Origin: Bacillota bacterium
GTDB lineage: Bacteria > Bacillota > Clostridia > Christensenellales > Aristaeellaceae
Length of the DNA stretch: 45,809 nucleotides
Direction: 5' to 3'
Assembly: GCA_023415715.1 (NCBI GenBank)
Contig: JAEZJP010000104.1
Coordinates: 1-45,809 of the forward strand
Positions 8,123-16,470 of this stretch are shown piece by piece (positions within the stretch are counted from its first letter, which is position 1; each line of letters starts with the position of its first letter). The notes under the pieces were generated by a model, which saw only the letters and a list, made by a program, of their open reading frames with translations, was not told where the DNA came from and searched no databases. The translations under genes were made by a program, and so were the position numbers.

Positions 8123-9306
8123 TTATTCATAAAGAGAAAATCACCGATAGGGAAGCTCTAATCAAGTTATGCCCCTTTGGCGCCATTGTTCCGGAAGGCG
8201 ATTCCGTAGCCATCAACGACGCTTGCAAAATGTGCCGCCTCTGCATCAAAAAAGGCCCGCCGGGCGCTGTGGAATATGTGGAAGATCAAAAACCTGCCCT
8301 GGATAAAGCTAAGTGGCGGGGCATCGCCGTCTATGCGGAGGGCACAAAGGACGGCATACACCCGGTATCCCTGGAGCTTATCGGTAAGGCAAGGGAACTG
8401 GCGGAAAAGACCGGCCAGATGGTATATGCCTTGCTTCCCGGCTATCAGCTTGAGGAATCAGGCAAAGAGCTGCTTCATTACGGCGCTGCGGAAGTGCACC
8501 TGTACGACCAGACGGAGCTTGCGCGCTTCAATATCGAAACATATGCCGCGGTTTTTGAGGATTTTATTTTAAGAGTGCGCCCTTCCTCCATACTTGTCGG
8601 GGCTACCGTGATCGGGCGCCAGCTGGCCCCAAGGGTGGCTGCCCGGATGCGCACAGGCCTTACGGCGGACTGCACCCAGCTGGAAATCAAGGAAAACACA
8701 GATCTGATCCAGATCCGCCCCGCGTTTGGCGGCAATATCATGGCGCAGATTTTTACGCCCAACCACCGGCCGCAAATGGCCACCGTGCGCTACAAGGTGA
8801 TGGATGCGCCGCAAAGGAGCCGGGATGCTTCAGGGAAAATGCTGCATTTCACTCTGCCTTCTGAAAAGCTGGAAAGCCGGATAGAGGTAAGTTCCATATC
8901 CGCCAAGGTTATGGAGCAGTCCATCGACGGCGCGGATGTTTTGGTGGTGGCGGGCCGGGGTATCAAAAAAGACAGCGATCTTGATATGCTGAAGGAGCTT
9001 GCAGACTTATTGGGCGGCCAGCTGGCCTGCACCCGGCCCTTGGCGGAGAGCGGCTGGGTGGAAGCCAGGCGTCAGGTGGGCCTGAGCGGGCGCACGGTGC
9101 GCCCTAAGCTGATCATCACCTGCGGCGTGTCGGGCGCCATACAGTTCGTGGCGGGCATGAACCATGCGGACACCATTGTGGCCATCAACAAGGATGAGAA
9201 AGCGCCCATCTTTAAGGTGGCGCATTACGGCCTGGTGGGGGATCTGTATGAAATCGTTCCCCGGCTGATTGATGATCTGCGGTTAGGAAGGGATGAGAAC
9301 CTATGA
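8110..9306 (+). CDS. etfA: Electron transfer flavoprotein subunit alpha with N-terminal Fe-S domain (EtfA/LctC type)
   Basis: Large Etf subunit of 398 residues. Residues 1-60 are a ferredoxin-like extension with Cys21 (CPFGAI) and Cys39, Cys42, Cys45 (ACKMCRLC), enough for one [4Fe-4S] cluster. This extension is characteristic of EtfA proteins in confurcating lactate dehydrogenase complexes. The C-terminal FAD domain is intact: PLAESGWVEARRQVGLSG, then ITCGVSGAIQF, GMNHADTIVAINKDEKAPIF and GLVGDLYEIVPRLI. The gene overlaps both neighbours (13 bases with etfB, an ATGA overlap with the dehydrogenase), indicating a single translational unit and a stoichiometric complex. Confidence 0.94.
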   Translation: MAKLIIHKEKITDREALIKLCPFGAIVPEGDSVAINDACKMCRLCIKKGPPGAVEYVEDQKPALDKAKWRGIAVYAEGTKDGIHPVSLELIGKARELAEKTGQMVYALLPGYQLEESGKELLHYGAAEVHLYDQTELARFNIETYAAVFEDFILRVRPSSILVGATVIGRQLAPRVAARMRTGLTADCTQLEIKENTDLIQIRPAFGGNIMAQIFTPNHRPQMATVRYKVMDAPQRSRDASGKMLHFTLPSEKLESRIEVSSISAKVMEQSIDGADVLVVAGRGIKKDSDLDMLKELADLLGGQLACTRPLAESGWVEARRQVGLSGRTVRPKLIITCGVSGAIQFVAGMNHADTIVAINKDEKAPIFKVAHYGLVGDLYEIVPRLIDDLRLGRDENL

Positions 9307-10706
9307 CATACAAGCGGATAACGCAGGATGATATAAACGCCCTGCGGCTTATGATAAAAGAGGATGACCGCGTGTTGTGGGGCGATGCTGTCGGTGAGGA
9401 TTACAGCCATGACGAACTGGGCGGCGCAGTCAGCGATCCTGATGTGGTGGTGCTGCCGTTAAATGCAGACGAGGTCTCCCAGGTGATGCGGTATGCCAGC
9501 CGGGAAAAGATCGCCGTGACGCCGCGCGGTTCCGGTACCGGGCTGGTAGGTGCTGCTGTACCCATGGAGCATGGTATTTTGCTGGATATGAGCCGTATGA
9601 ACCGCTTTCTGGAGCTGGATGAGGACAATCTGACGCTGACGGTGGAGCCGGGCGTACTTTTGATGGAGCTTTCCGCCTATGTGGAAGAGCGGGGCTTTTT
9701 CTATCCCCCAGATCCGGGCGAAAAAACGGCCACCATCGGCGGCAATATCAGCACCAACGCCGGCGGCATGCGGGCTGTAAAGTACGGTGTCACCAGGGAC
9801 TATGTGCGGGGGTTGGAGGTCGTTCTGCCAGGCGGGGATATCGTGGAGCTGGGCGGAAAGGTGGTCAAAAACAGCACTGGCTACGCATTGAAGGATCTTA
9901 TCGTAGGTTCGGAAGGAACGCTTGCCGTAATTACTAAGGCCATATTGAAACTCTTGCCCATGCCCGCGCGAACAGTCAGCCTGCTGGTCCCCTTCCCGAC
10001 TTTGAAGCAGGCCATCGGGGCCGTGCCTGTGATCGTGAAATCAAAGGTCATCCCCACAGCCATTGAATTCATGGAACGCGAAGTCATACTGGATGCGGAA
10101 AAGTACCTTGGCCGTAAGTTCCCCGACCATCAGGCGGATGCATACCTTCTATTGAAGTTTGACGGTGCAGCCGTAGAGGACATTGAAAAGAACTATGAAG
10201 AAACGGCCCGCCTGTGCTTAGCTCAGGGGGCCTTGGACGTATTGATTTCCGACACGCAGGAGCGGGACGACTCCATCTGGAAAGCCAGGGGCGCTTTTCT
10301 GGAAGCCATCAAATCGTCCACCACGCTTATGGACGAGGTGGATGTGGTGGTTCCAAGAAGCCGCGTGCATGAACTGGTGGAATTTGTGCATCAGCTGCAG
10401 CAGGAGATTCAAGTTCGGATCAAGACATTCGGCCATGCGGGGGACGGGAACCTGCATGCTTATATCCTGAAAGATGCACTGACGGATGAGCTTTGGGAGG
10501 AACGCATGGCGCTGGCCATGGAGCGCATCTATCAAAAGGCCAGGGAACTTAAGGGGGAAGTGTCCGGGGAGCATGGCATCGGCTATGCCAAGCGGCCTTA
10601 CCTGAACAAGGCCAAGGACCCTGCATTGGTTATGCTTATGCAGGCGGTCAAGACCGCCTTTGACCCGGATCACATATTGAACCCCCATAAGGTTTGCGAG
10701 CCGTGA
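9303..10706 (+). CDS. lctD: FAD-binding dehydrogenase, LctD/GlcD type (probable D-lactate dehydrogenase)
   Basis: A 467-residue flavoprotein with an N-terminal FAD_binding_4 (PCMH) domain. The FAD-contact motif PRGSGTGLVGAAVPMEHG is at about 75-92, with PPDPGEKTATIGGNISTNAGG further on. The C-terminal FAD-oxidase domain contains FGHAGDGNLHAYILKD and GEVSGEHGIGYAKRPYL. There is no signal peptide. GlcD/LctD homologues act on 2-hydroxy acids. With an adjoining Fe-S-type EtfA and EtfB, the closest known system is the A. woodii lactate dehydrogenase/Etf complex. That complex oxidises lactate with NAD+ while consuming reduced ferredoxin. Lactate permease, racemase and regulator genes are absent here, and murQ sits directly upstream, so D-lactate from MurNAc is the most likely substrate (inference). 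Confidence 0.9.
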   Translation: MTYKRITQDDINALRLMIKEDDRVLWGDAVGEDYSHDELGGAVSDPDVVVLPLNADEVSQVMRYASREKIAVTPRGSGTGLVGAAVPMEHGILLDMSRMNRFLELDEDNLTLTVEPGVLLMELSAYVEERGFFYPPDPGEKTATIGGNISTNAGGMRAVKYGVTRDYVRGLEVVLPGGDIVELGGKVVKNSTGYALKDLIVGSEGTLAVITKAILKLLPMPARTVSLLVPFPTLKQAIGAVPVIVKSKVIPTAIEFMEREVILDAEKYLGRKFPDHQADAYLLLKFDGAAVEDIEKNYEETARLCLAQGALDVLISDTQERDDSIWKARGAFLEAIKSSTTLMDEVDVVVPRSRVHELVEFVHQLQQEIQVRIKTFGHAGDGNLHAYILKDALTDELWEERMALAMERIYQKARELKGEVSGEHGIGYAKRPYLNKAKDPALVMLMQAVKTAFDPDHILNPHKVCEP

Positions 10707-10710
10707 TAGA

Positions 10711-10830
10711 ATAATCGTATCTTTCACCATACACGGTGCTTAAGGCAAAAGGATTATAGTTCAATACGTATTCGAGCTGACGTACAGCGGTGTTATGCAA
10801 TGCGTGATCACCGTAAAAGAGCGCCGGCTC
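10711..10830 (-). pseudogene. Remnant of a six-hairpin (GH9-like) glycosidase C-terminus
   Basis: On the minus strand, between the end of lctD and the end of the acyltransferase gene, a frame reads as EPALFYGDHALHNT, VRQLEYVLNYNPFAL and STVYGERYDY. This resembles the C-terminal helix-plus-loop of GH9-like glycosidases (usual pattern: QLEWVLGxNPF, then a short gap, then YGEGYDY). There is no plausible start, and the similarity stops abruptly at the lctD stop codon, so it looks like the leftover of a deleted gene. It partly overlaps the last codons of the acyltransferase in a different frame. Family assignment is from memory of the motif only. Confidence 0.35.
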
Positions 10831-10843
10831 GAATTTTTCATCT

Positions 10844-11761
10844 TCACCGAACGATTTTTTCTCCGTCAAAAATCAGTATGCCATACCCGCTGCCGGTGGA
10901 CCCGCCGGAAATAATACGCTTTTTGTATGCCTTTTGTAATCCGGTATCCTCGGGCCAGGTGGCAGGGTCATTTAAGGCAGCAGGACCGAAGATACGCCAG
11001 CTTCCCTGGGGTTTTTCGTGATCCCAGCTCTCGATGATATCAAAATCCCGCATGAAAGAGCGGATATTGCTTTGTTCCGGCAAAAACTCCTCGTGCCCGC
11101 GATAAAGCAGCCATGAGTCGCAAATGCAGACGATAGGCTGCCCGTCGCGGCTGAAAAAGTTGTAGGCCCGGTGGTACGAGTCCATCCGCAGCTGTTCTGT
11201 AAGCGGCCCACAGGAAGGAATGTGTATGCTCAGCACCGGGTCACCCCAGTCCACACGAATGCCCGCTCTTGTATAAGTTTCCCTCTTGGGATAGATATAG
11301 TTCTCATATTGTAGCCTGCCCAGCATGAATATGTCGCTGGAGAAGATCTTCTTGTACCACCAGCCCACGAAGGTGCCATATATATTATGATTCTCCACAC
11401 ATTCCGCCAGTTTATACTTCAAGTCGTGCATGGTAGCCCAGAAGATTTCCTCGGCGATGCCCGCCTTGTCATACTGTTTGCGAAGGATGTAGCTTGCATT
11501 CAGCAACAGCAAAAAGTGAAAGGTGAAGGCATTGTAACCCATTTCCGCAGCCATTTGGTCCATTTTGCCCAGCGCCTCACTTAACCGCGTCTGAGGTTCG
11601 CGCATAAACTCTACCACCAGCGTCTCAAAAGCGCCGCGCCGGTCGGGGTCGCTATTTATGTCATCCTGAACGTTGCGCAAATAAACACGGGCATCCAAAG
11701 GAATCTCCACGCGGTCCATAAAGATATTGAAATGCTCCTGTCTTTCGTAGAACTGATACAT
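10844..11761 (-). CDS. Acyltransferase with NAT_N and GNAT_C-like domains
   Basis: A 305-residue protein starting at ATG 11761, which is preceded by a strong AAGGAGGTG; upstream in-frame codons are not needed. The N-terminal half (about 1-130) is helical. The C-terminal half has the pattern of the GNAT-like acyltransferase C-domain: LSIHIPSCGPLTEQLRMDS, AYNFFSRDGQPIVCICDSWLL, LPEQSNIRSFMRDFDI, then IFGPAA and DTGLQKAYKKRI. Such proteins are annotated only as acyltransferase-domain proteins, and the substrate is unknown. It is monocistronic, with a candidate promoter just upstream, and converges on lctD. No signal peptide or membrane segment is seen. Confidence 0.7.
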   Translation of the reverse strand: MYQFYERQEHFNIFMDRVEIPLDARVYLRNVQDDINSDPDRRGAFETLVVEFMREPQTRLSEALGKMDQMAAEMGYNAFTFHFLLLLNASYILRKQYDKAGIAEEIFWATMHDLKYKLAECVENHNIYGTFVGWWYKKIFSSDIFMLGRLQYENYIYPKRETYTRAGIRVDWGDPVLSIHIPSCGPLTEQLRMDSYHRAYNFFSRDGQPIVCICDSWLLYRGHEEFLPEQSNIRSFMRDFDIIESWDHEKPQGSWRIFGPAALNDPATWPEDTGLQKAYKKRIISGGSTGSGYGILIFDGEKIVR

Positions 11762-11832
11762 ATTCGTTCCACACCTCCTTATCCGATATCGTATACCAAA
11801 ACGCAATTTGCCTGATATTCGTGAATGGTCTC

Positions 11833-11862
11833 ATTTTAGCATACCGGGTGGAATCTGGACAA
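11833..11862 (-). promoter_or_regulatory. Candidate promoter of the acyltransferase gene
   Basis: On the minus strand, TTGTCC (11862-11857) and TAAAAT (11838-11833) are separated by 18 bases. They lie about 70 bases before the start codon. The match to the sigma-A consensus is moderate. Confidence 0.4.
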
Positions 11863-11889
11863 TATGATTTTTCCCAAGCATTTTCCGTT

Positions 11890-11911
11890 TTTTTATCATC
11901 TCTTTATAACC
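11890..11911 (+). promoter_or_regulatory. Candidate KdpE-binding tandem repeat upstream of kdpF
   Basis: Two adjacent 11-base direct repeats, TTTTTATCATC (11890-11900) and TCTTTATAACC (11901-11911), match at 8 of 11 positions. Head-to-tail half-sites with one-helical-turn spacing are the typical target of OmpR/PhoB-type dimers such as KdpE. The T-rich character resembles the E. coli kdp operator as I remember it. A possible -10 (TAAGAT) lies at 11951-11956, with no good -35 in front of it, as expected for an activator-dependent promoter. No ydaO-type c-di-AMP riboswitch could be recognised in the 11807-12053 leader. Confidence 0.45.
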
Positions 11912-12053
11912 TCAATCTACTTCTGAACACTGCCTTCACAAAAATTCTGATAAGATGATATTGGAAAACGGATTCCTTGGAAGGATATCATAGAGGTGCG
12001 AATACGGTGCCTCCTGGAAAGCTTCGAAAAGCGGCTGATAAGGATGGAGTGTT

Positions 12054-12143
12054 ATGGGAATTGTTTTGGTAGTGACGGGTGTCATAGGCATTGGTTTACT
12101 TACGTACCTGTTCTATGTTTTGTTTCGGGGTGAAGAACTATGA
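12054..12143 (+). CDS. kdpF: KdpF small membrane subunit
   Basis: A 29-residue peptide reading MGIVLVVTGVIGIGLLTYLF then YVLFRGEEL. It is one transmembrane helix ending in the typical KdpF tail (Y-x-L-x-x-x-E-x-x). The start follows AAGGATGGAGT. Its stop overlaps the kdpA start as ATGA, so the two are translationally coupled. In E. coli, KdpF is a small stabilising subunit at the KdpA/KdpB interface (established knowledge). The gene is easily missed because of its size. Confidence 0.9.
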   Translation: MGIVLVVTGVIGIGLLTYLFYVLFRGEEL

Positions 12144-13825
12144 GTAATATTGTTTTGCAGAATGTGCTTTACCTGATTCTTCTCGTTGTGCTGTCGATTC
12201 CCCTGGGGATCTATATGTACAAGATCATGGCGGGGGAAAGGGTGTTTTTGACCCGCGTGTTTGCGCCCGTCGAAAAGGGAATTTACAGGATCATGGGCGT
12301 GAAAAGCGATGAAGAGATGGGCGCCAGGAAATATGCCATTTCTGCGCTGCTTTTCAGCATCGTCGGCTTTGTGTTTTTGTGGCTATTGCAGATGTTGCAG
12401 CATGTGCTGCCCTTTAACCCCGAAAACATGGGGGGCGTAAGCTGGCATCTGTCGTTCAACACCACCGCCAGCTTCGTGTCAAACACTAACTGGCAGGCGT
12501 ATTCCGGGGAATCCACACTGTCGTATCTTTCGCAGTTTTTAGGCCTGACCGTACAGAACTTTGTTTCGGCAGCGACAGGCATTGCGGTTTTGTTTGCGCT
12601 CATCCGGGGCTTCATTTACAAAAAGGCTTCCGGTATTGGAAACTTCTGGGTGGATCTGACACGAACGACACTGTATATTTTGATTCCCCTTTCTTTGGTG
12701 GTGGCTGTGCTGCTTATATCCCAAGGGGTGGTGCAGACCTTCGGACCCTATCGGGAGGCTGCGATGCTGGAAAGCGGCGCGGTGCAAACGCTGCCGCTGG
12801 GCCCGGCCGCCAGCCAAATCGCCATCAAGCAGCTTGGCACCAACGGCGGCGGATTCTTTGGTGTCAATTCCGCCTTCCCGTTGGAAAATCCCACGCCTTT
12901 TTCAAACCTGATTCAAGTTCTTTCCATTCTGATCATCCCCGCCGCGCTTTGCGTCACATTTGGCAAGGCTGTCAAGGATTCAAAACAAGGCAGGGCGCTC
13001 TATGCGGCGATGATGGTCTTGTTCGTTGTCTGCCTGGCAGGCGTTATCGTAAGTGAACAATTTGCCGCCCCTGCCTTTGAAAGTGTGGCCGCCTCCGGAA
13101 GCATGGAGGGAAAAGAAGTAATCCACGGTGTAGCTAATTCCGCCTTGTGGGCTACTGCTACCACGGCCGCTTCCAACGGGTCGGTGAATGCCATGCATGA
13201 CAGTTTTACGCCCTTTGGGGGCATGGTGCCCATGTTCCTGATACAGTTGGGCGAGATCGTATTTGGCGGCGTAGGCAGCGGATTATACGGCATGCTGGCG
13301 TTTGCGCTGCTGACGGTGTTCATCGCCGGCCTCATGGTAGGCCGCACGCCGGAATACCTGGGCAAAAAGGTGGAGCCATATGACATGAAAATGGTCTGCC
13401 TGATCGTGCTTGTGCCGCCGCTTTTGACACTGATAGGTACGGCGGCCGCAGTGATGATGCCGCAGGCATCTTCCTGGCTTACGAACTCGGGTGCCCATGG
13501 CTTTTCGGAAATCCTTTACGCCTTTTCCTCCATGGGTAATAACAACGGCAGCGCTTTCGGCGGCTTTAATGCCAACACTGTGTTCACCAATGTGGTAGGC
13601 GGCATCATTATGTTGATGTCAAGGTTTATTCCCATGGTTGCAGCCATTTATCTCGCGGGCAACATGGCCAAGAAAAAAACGGTCGCCGTCGGCGAAGGAA
13701 CGCTGGCAACCCACAATTTCATGTTCGTAGGGCTTTTGATCGGCGTCATACTGATCATAGGCGCGCTGAGCTTTTTGCCTACGCTGGCCCTTGGCCCCAT
13801 AGCCGATTACTTTACCACTCGCTGA
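12140..13825 (+). CDS. kdpA: Potassium-transporting ATPase subunit A
   Basis: K+-selective channel-like subunit of the KdpFABC high-affinity potassium pump, 561 residues and full length. It has the expected multi-spanning pattern and four pore loops: FNTTASFVSNTNWQAYS, GTNGGGFFGVNSAFPLENP, ATTAASNGSVNAMHDSF and SSMGNNNGSAFGGF. The TNGGGFFG segment is the most conserved selectivity-filter element. The start is set by the ATGA overlap with kdpF. Only 14 bases separate it from kdpB, including GAGGTGG. Expression is likely induced under low potassium by the KdpDE pair encoded downstream. Confidence 0.98.
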   Translation: MSNIVLQNVLYLILLVVLSIPLGIYMYKIMAGERVFLTRVFAPVEKGIYRIMGVKSDEEMGARKYAISALLFSIVGFVFLWLLQMLQHVLPFNPENMGGVSWHLSFNTTASFVSNTNWQAYSGESTLSYLSQFLGLTVQNFVSAATGIAVLFALIRGFIYKKASGIGNFWVDLTRTTLYILIPLSLVVAVLLISQGVVQTFGPYREAAMLESGAVQTLPLGPAASQIAIKQLGTNGGGFFGVNSAFPLENPTPFSNLIQVLSILIIPAALCVTFGKAVKDSKQGRALYAAMMVLFVVCLAGVIVSEQFAAPAFESVAASGSMEGKEVIHGVANSALWATATTAASNGSVNAMHDSFTPFGGMVPMFLIQLGEIVFGGVGSGLYGMLAFALLTVFIAGLMVGRTPEYLGKKVEPYDMKMVCLIVLVPPLLTLIGTAAAVMMPQASSWLTNSGAHGFSEILYAFSSMGNNNGSAFGGFNANTVFTNVVGGIIMLMSRFIPMVAAIYLAGNMAKKKTVAVGEGTLATHNFMFVGLLIGVILIIGALSFLPTLALGPIADYFTTR

Positions 13826-13839
13826 TATGAGGTGGAATT

Positions 13840-15897
13840 ATGAAAAACAAGAATACGAATAAAGGCATTATGGCGGATGCGCTCGGACAGTCGCTTAAGA
13901 AACTGGATCCCCGTATCCAGGTGAAAAACCCCGTTATGTTAGTGGTGTACGTCGGCGCCATCCTGACCACTGCCCTGTATTTTCTCTCCTTCGCCGGTAT
14001 CCGGGATGAAAACGCTGGATATGTCCTGGCCATCGCATTGATTTTGTGGTTTACCGTGCTGTTTGCCAACTTTGCCGAAGCCATTGCCGAAGGCCGGGGC
14101 CGTGCCCAGGCCGACAGTCTGCGCAGCGCCAGGAAGGATGTCAAGGCAAAGAAGCTGAAATCTGCCTCCGATGTGCAGGATTACACCGAGGTGCTCTCCA
14201 ACAGCCTGAAAAAAGGGGACATTGTCTATGTGCAGGCGGGCGAGCAAATCCCCATGGATGGGGAAGTCATCGATGGCGCGGCCTCCGTGGATGAAAGCGC
14301 CATCACCGGCGAATCGGCTCCCGTCATCCGGGAATCCGGCGGCGACCGCAGTGCTGTGACCGGCGGCACCACCCTGGTATCCGACTGGCTGGTGATACGG
14401 GTAACTGCGGAAGCGGGAGAAAGCTTCCTGGACAAGATGATCGCCATGGTGGAGGGAGCCTCCCGGAAAAAAACGCCCAATGAAATCGCCCTTCAAATTT
14501 TGCTTGTGACGCTTACGATCATTTTTCTGGTAGTGACCGCCACACTGCTGCCTTTTTCCGCCTTTGCAAGCCTGCAAATCGGGGCCGGGGCCGCCATCTC
14601 CATCACCAATGTGATCGCGCTCCTGGTTTGTTTGGCCCCCACCACCATCGGTGCGCTGCTTTCCTCCATTGGCATTGCGGGCATGAGCCGACTCAACCAG
14701 GCCAATGTGCTGGCCATGAGCGGCCGGGCCATTGAGGCTGCCGGCGACGTGGATGTGCTTCTCCTGGATAAAACGGGCACCATTACCCTGGGCAACCGGC
14801 AGGCCAGCGCATTTATGCCGCTTGGCGGCGTAACGGAGCAGGATCTGGCCGACGCGGCGCAGCTGTCCTCCATTGCTGATGAAACGGCGGAAGGCAGGAG
14901 CATTGTGGTGCTGGCCAAGGAGAAGTTCGGCATCCGGGGCAGGGACCTTTCCAAATTGCAGGCCACCTTCATACCCTTTACCGCCAAGACGCGCATGAGC
15001 GGGATCGACTTTCAGGGCAATGAGATCAGGAAAGGCGCCGCGGAAGCCGTAAAGGAATTCGTGCTTCTAAAGGGCGGCGAATATCCCGCCGCCTGCGACC
15101 AGATCGTAAAGAAAGTCGCCGGGGAAGGCGGCACACCCCTGGTGGTGGCAAAAAATGAAAAGGTTCTGGGCGTTATCTATTTGAAGGACATCGTGAAAAA
15201 CGGCGTGAAGGAACGCTTCCAGGACCTTCGGAATATGGGTATCAAAACCGTCATGATCACAGGCGACAATCCCATGACAGCAGCCGCCATCGCAGCGGAG
15301 GCAGGAGTGGATGATTTCCTGGCGGAAGCCACGCCGGAGGCAAAACTTGCCCTGATCCGCGATTACCAGGCAAAAGGCCATCTGGTAGCCATGACGGGCG
15401 ACGGTACCAACGACGCTCCGGCTTTGGCCCAGGCGGACGTGGCCGTGGCCATGAACACGGGCACCCAGGCAGCCAAGGAAGCGGGCAATATGGTGGACTT
15501 GGATTCCAGCCCCACCAAGCTGATCGATATTGTAAGAATCGGCAAGCAGCTTTTGATGACGAGGGGATCGCTTACCACATTCAGCGTGGCAAACGATGTG
15601 GCCAAGTATTTTGCCATCATCCCGGTTTTGTTCTTCGGCATCTTTCCTGAGCTTGCATCGCTTAATATCCTGGGCTTAAAAAGCGCCACCAGCGCCATCC
15701 TCGCGGCCATCATCTACAATGCGCTGATCATTGTGGCGCTTATTCCTCTGGCGCTGAAAGGCGTCAAATACCGGGAACTGTCCGCCGGGAAACTGCTCAA
15801 ACGAAACATGCTGATCTATGGCCTGGGCGGCATCGCGGCTCCCTTTGTGGCCATCAAGCTCATTGAAATTCTTTTGATTGCTTGCGGCGTTGCGTGA
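13840..15897 (+). CDS. kdpB: Potassium-transporting ATPase subunit B (P-type ATPase)
   Basis: Catalytic P-type ATPase subunit of KdpFABC, 685 residues, complete. It carries the family opening KLDPRIQVKNPVM, the actuator TGES motif at about 156-159 and the phosphorylation motif DKTGTI with Asp310. The hinge/hydrolysis motif MTGDGTNDAPALAQADVAVA is also present. The serine of TGES corresponds to E. coli Ser162, the reported inhibitory phosphorylation site under high potassium (established for E. coli only). Membrane helices are present before and after the soluble domains. All catalytic residues are intact, so the pump should be functional. Confidence 0.98.
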   Translation: MKNKNTNKGIMADALGQSLKKLDPRIQVKNPVMLVVYVGAILTTALYFLSFAGIRDENAGYVLAIALILWFTVLFANFAEAIAEGRGRAQADSLRSARKDVKAKKLKSASDVQDYTEVLSNSLKKGDIVYVQAGEQIPMDGEVIDGAASVDESAITGESAPVIRESGGDRSAVTGGTTLVSDWLVIRVTAEAGESFLDKMIAMVEGASRKKTPNEIALQILLVTLTIIFLVVTATLLPFSAFASLQIGAGAAISITNVIALLVCLAPTTIGALLSSIGIAGMSRLNQANVLAMSGRAIEAAGDVDVLLLDKTGTITLGNRQASAFMPLGGVTEQDLADAAQLSSIADETAEGRSIVVLAKEKFGIRGRDLSKLQATFIPFTAKTRMSGIDFQGNEIRKGAAEAVKEFVLLKGGEYPAACDQIVKKVAGEGGTPLVVAKNEKVLGVIYLKDIVKNGVKERFQDLRNMGIKTVMITGDNPMTAAAIAAEAGVDDFLAEATPEAKLALIRDYQAKGHLVAMTGDGTNDAPALAQADVAVAMNTGTQAAKEAGNMVDLDSSPTKLIDIVRIGKQLLMTRGSLTTFSVANDVAKYFAIIPVLFFGIFPELASLNILGLKSATSAILAAIIYNALIIVALIPLALKGVKYRELSAGKLLKRNMLIYGLGGIAAPFVAIKLIEILLIACGVA

Positions 15898-15907
15898 GGT
15901 AATGAAT

Positions 15908-16468
15908 ATGAAAAAGGCAATGAAAATGTTGAAACCTGCTTTGATAAGCTTTGCCGTCATGACCGTTCTTTGCGGCGTTATTTATACGGCGGCGGTCACC
16001 GGTATTGCACAGTTGATTTTTCCCTATCAGGCCAACGGCAGCATGATCACCGTTACGCTCAAAGATGGCATGCAAAAAGATTACGGCTCCGAACTGATTG
16101 CGCAAGCCTTCACCAAGCCGGAATATCTGATCGGACGGCCTATGGGCACTACCAACCTTTCTCCTGTCAGCCAGAAGCAAAAGGAACTGGTTCAGTCCCG
16201 CATCGACTGGTGGCGGGCTTTTGATCCGGAAAACACAGCCGATATTCCCATGGACCTGGTCACAGCGTCCGGCAGCGGTGTAGATCCCCATATTACGCCT
16301 GAAGCGGCGGAATTTCAGGTAAAGCGCATCGCCAAGGCAAGAGGGATCACGGAGGATGCTGTGCGGGGTATCGTCAGGAAGTACACATCAGGGCGCTTTC
16401 TTGGCTTGTTTGGGGAGCCTGCTGTGAATGTGCTTCAAGTCAATCTGGCTCTTGACGGCCTTCTATAA
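15908..16468 (+). CDS. kdpC: Potassium-transporting ATPase subunit C
   Basis: Single-span accessory subunit of KdpFABC, 186 residues. Of two nearby ATGs I choose 15908, because GAGG at 15896-15899 gives 8 bases spacing; ATG 15902 would be too close. One membrane helix is seen at about residues 9-31 (ALISFAVMTVLCGVIYTAAV). It is followed by the extracytoplasmic part with the conserved GRP, SGSGVDPHITPEAA and RIAKARG motifs. It ends in VNLALDGLL. A palindromic repeat element begins three bases after the stop codon. Confidence 0.96.
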   Translation: MKKAMKMLKPALISFAVMTVLCGVIYTAAVTGIAQLIFPYQANGSMITVTLKDGMQKDYGSELIAQAFTKPEYLIGRPMGTTNLSPVSQKQKELVQSRIDWWRAFDPENTADIPMDLVTASGSGVDPHITPEAAEFQVKRIAKARGITEDAVRGIVRKYTSGRFLGLFGEPAVNVLQVNLALDGLL

Positions 16469-16470
16469 GC

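Noticed and set aside
11912..12053. Possible c-di-AMP (ydaO) or other riboswitch in the kdp leader
   Set aside because: Only a modest hairpin (GAGGTGC...GTGCCTC near 11993-12013, with two G-U pairs) is seen. The conserved ydaO blocks I know are not present.
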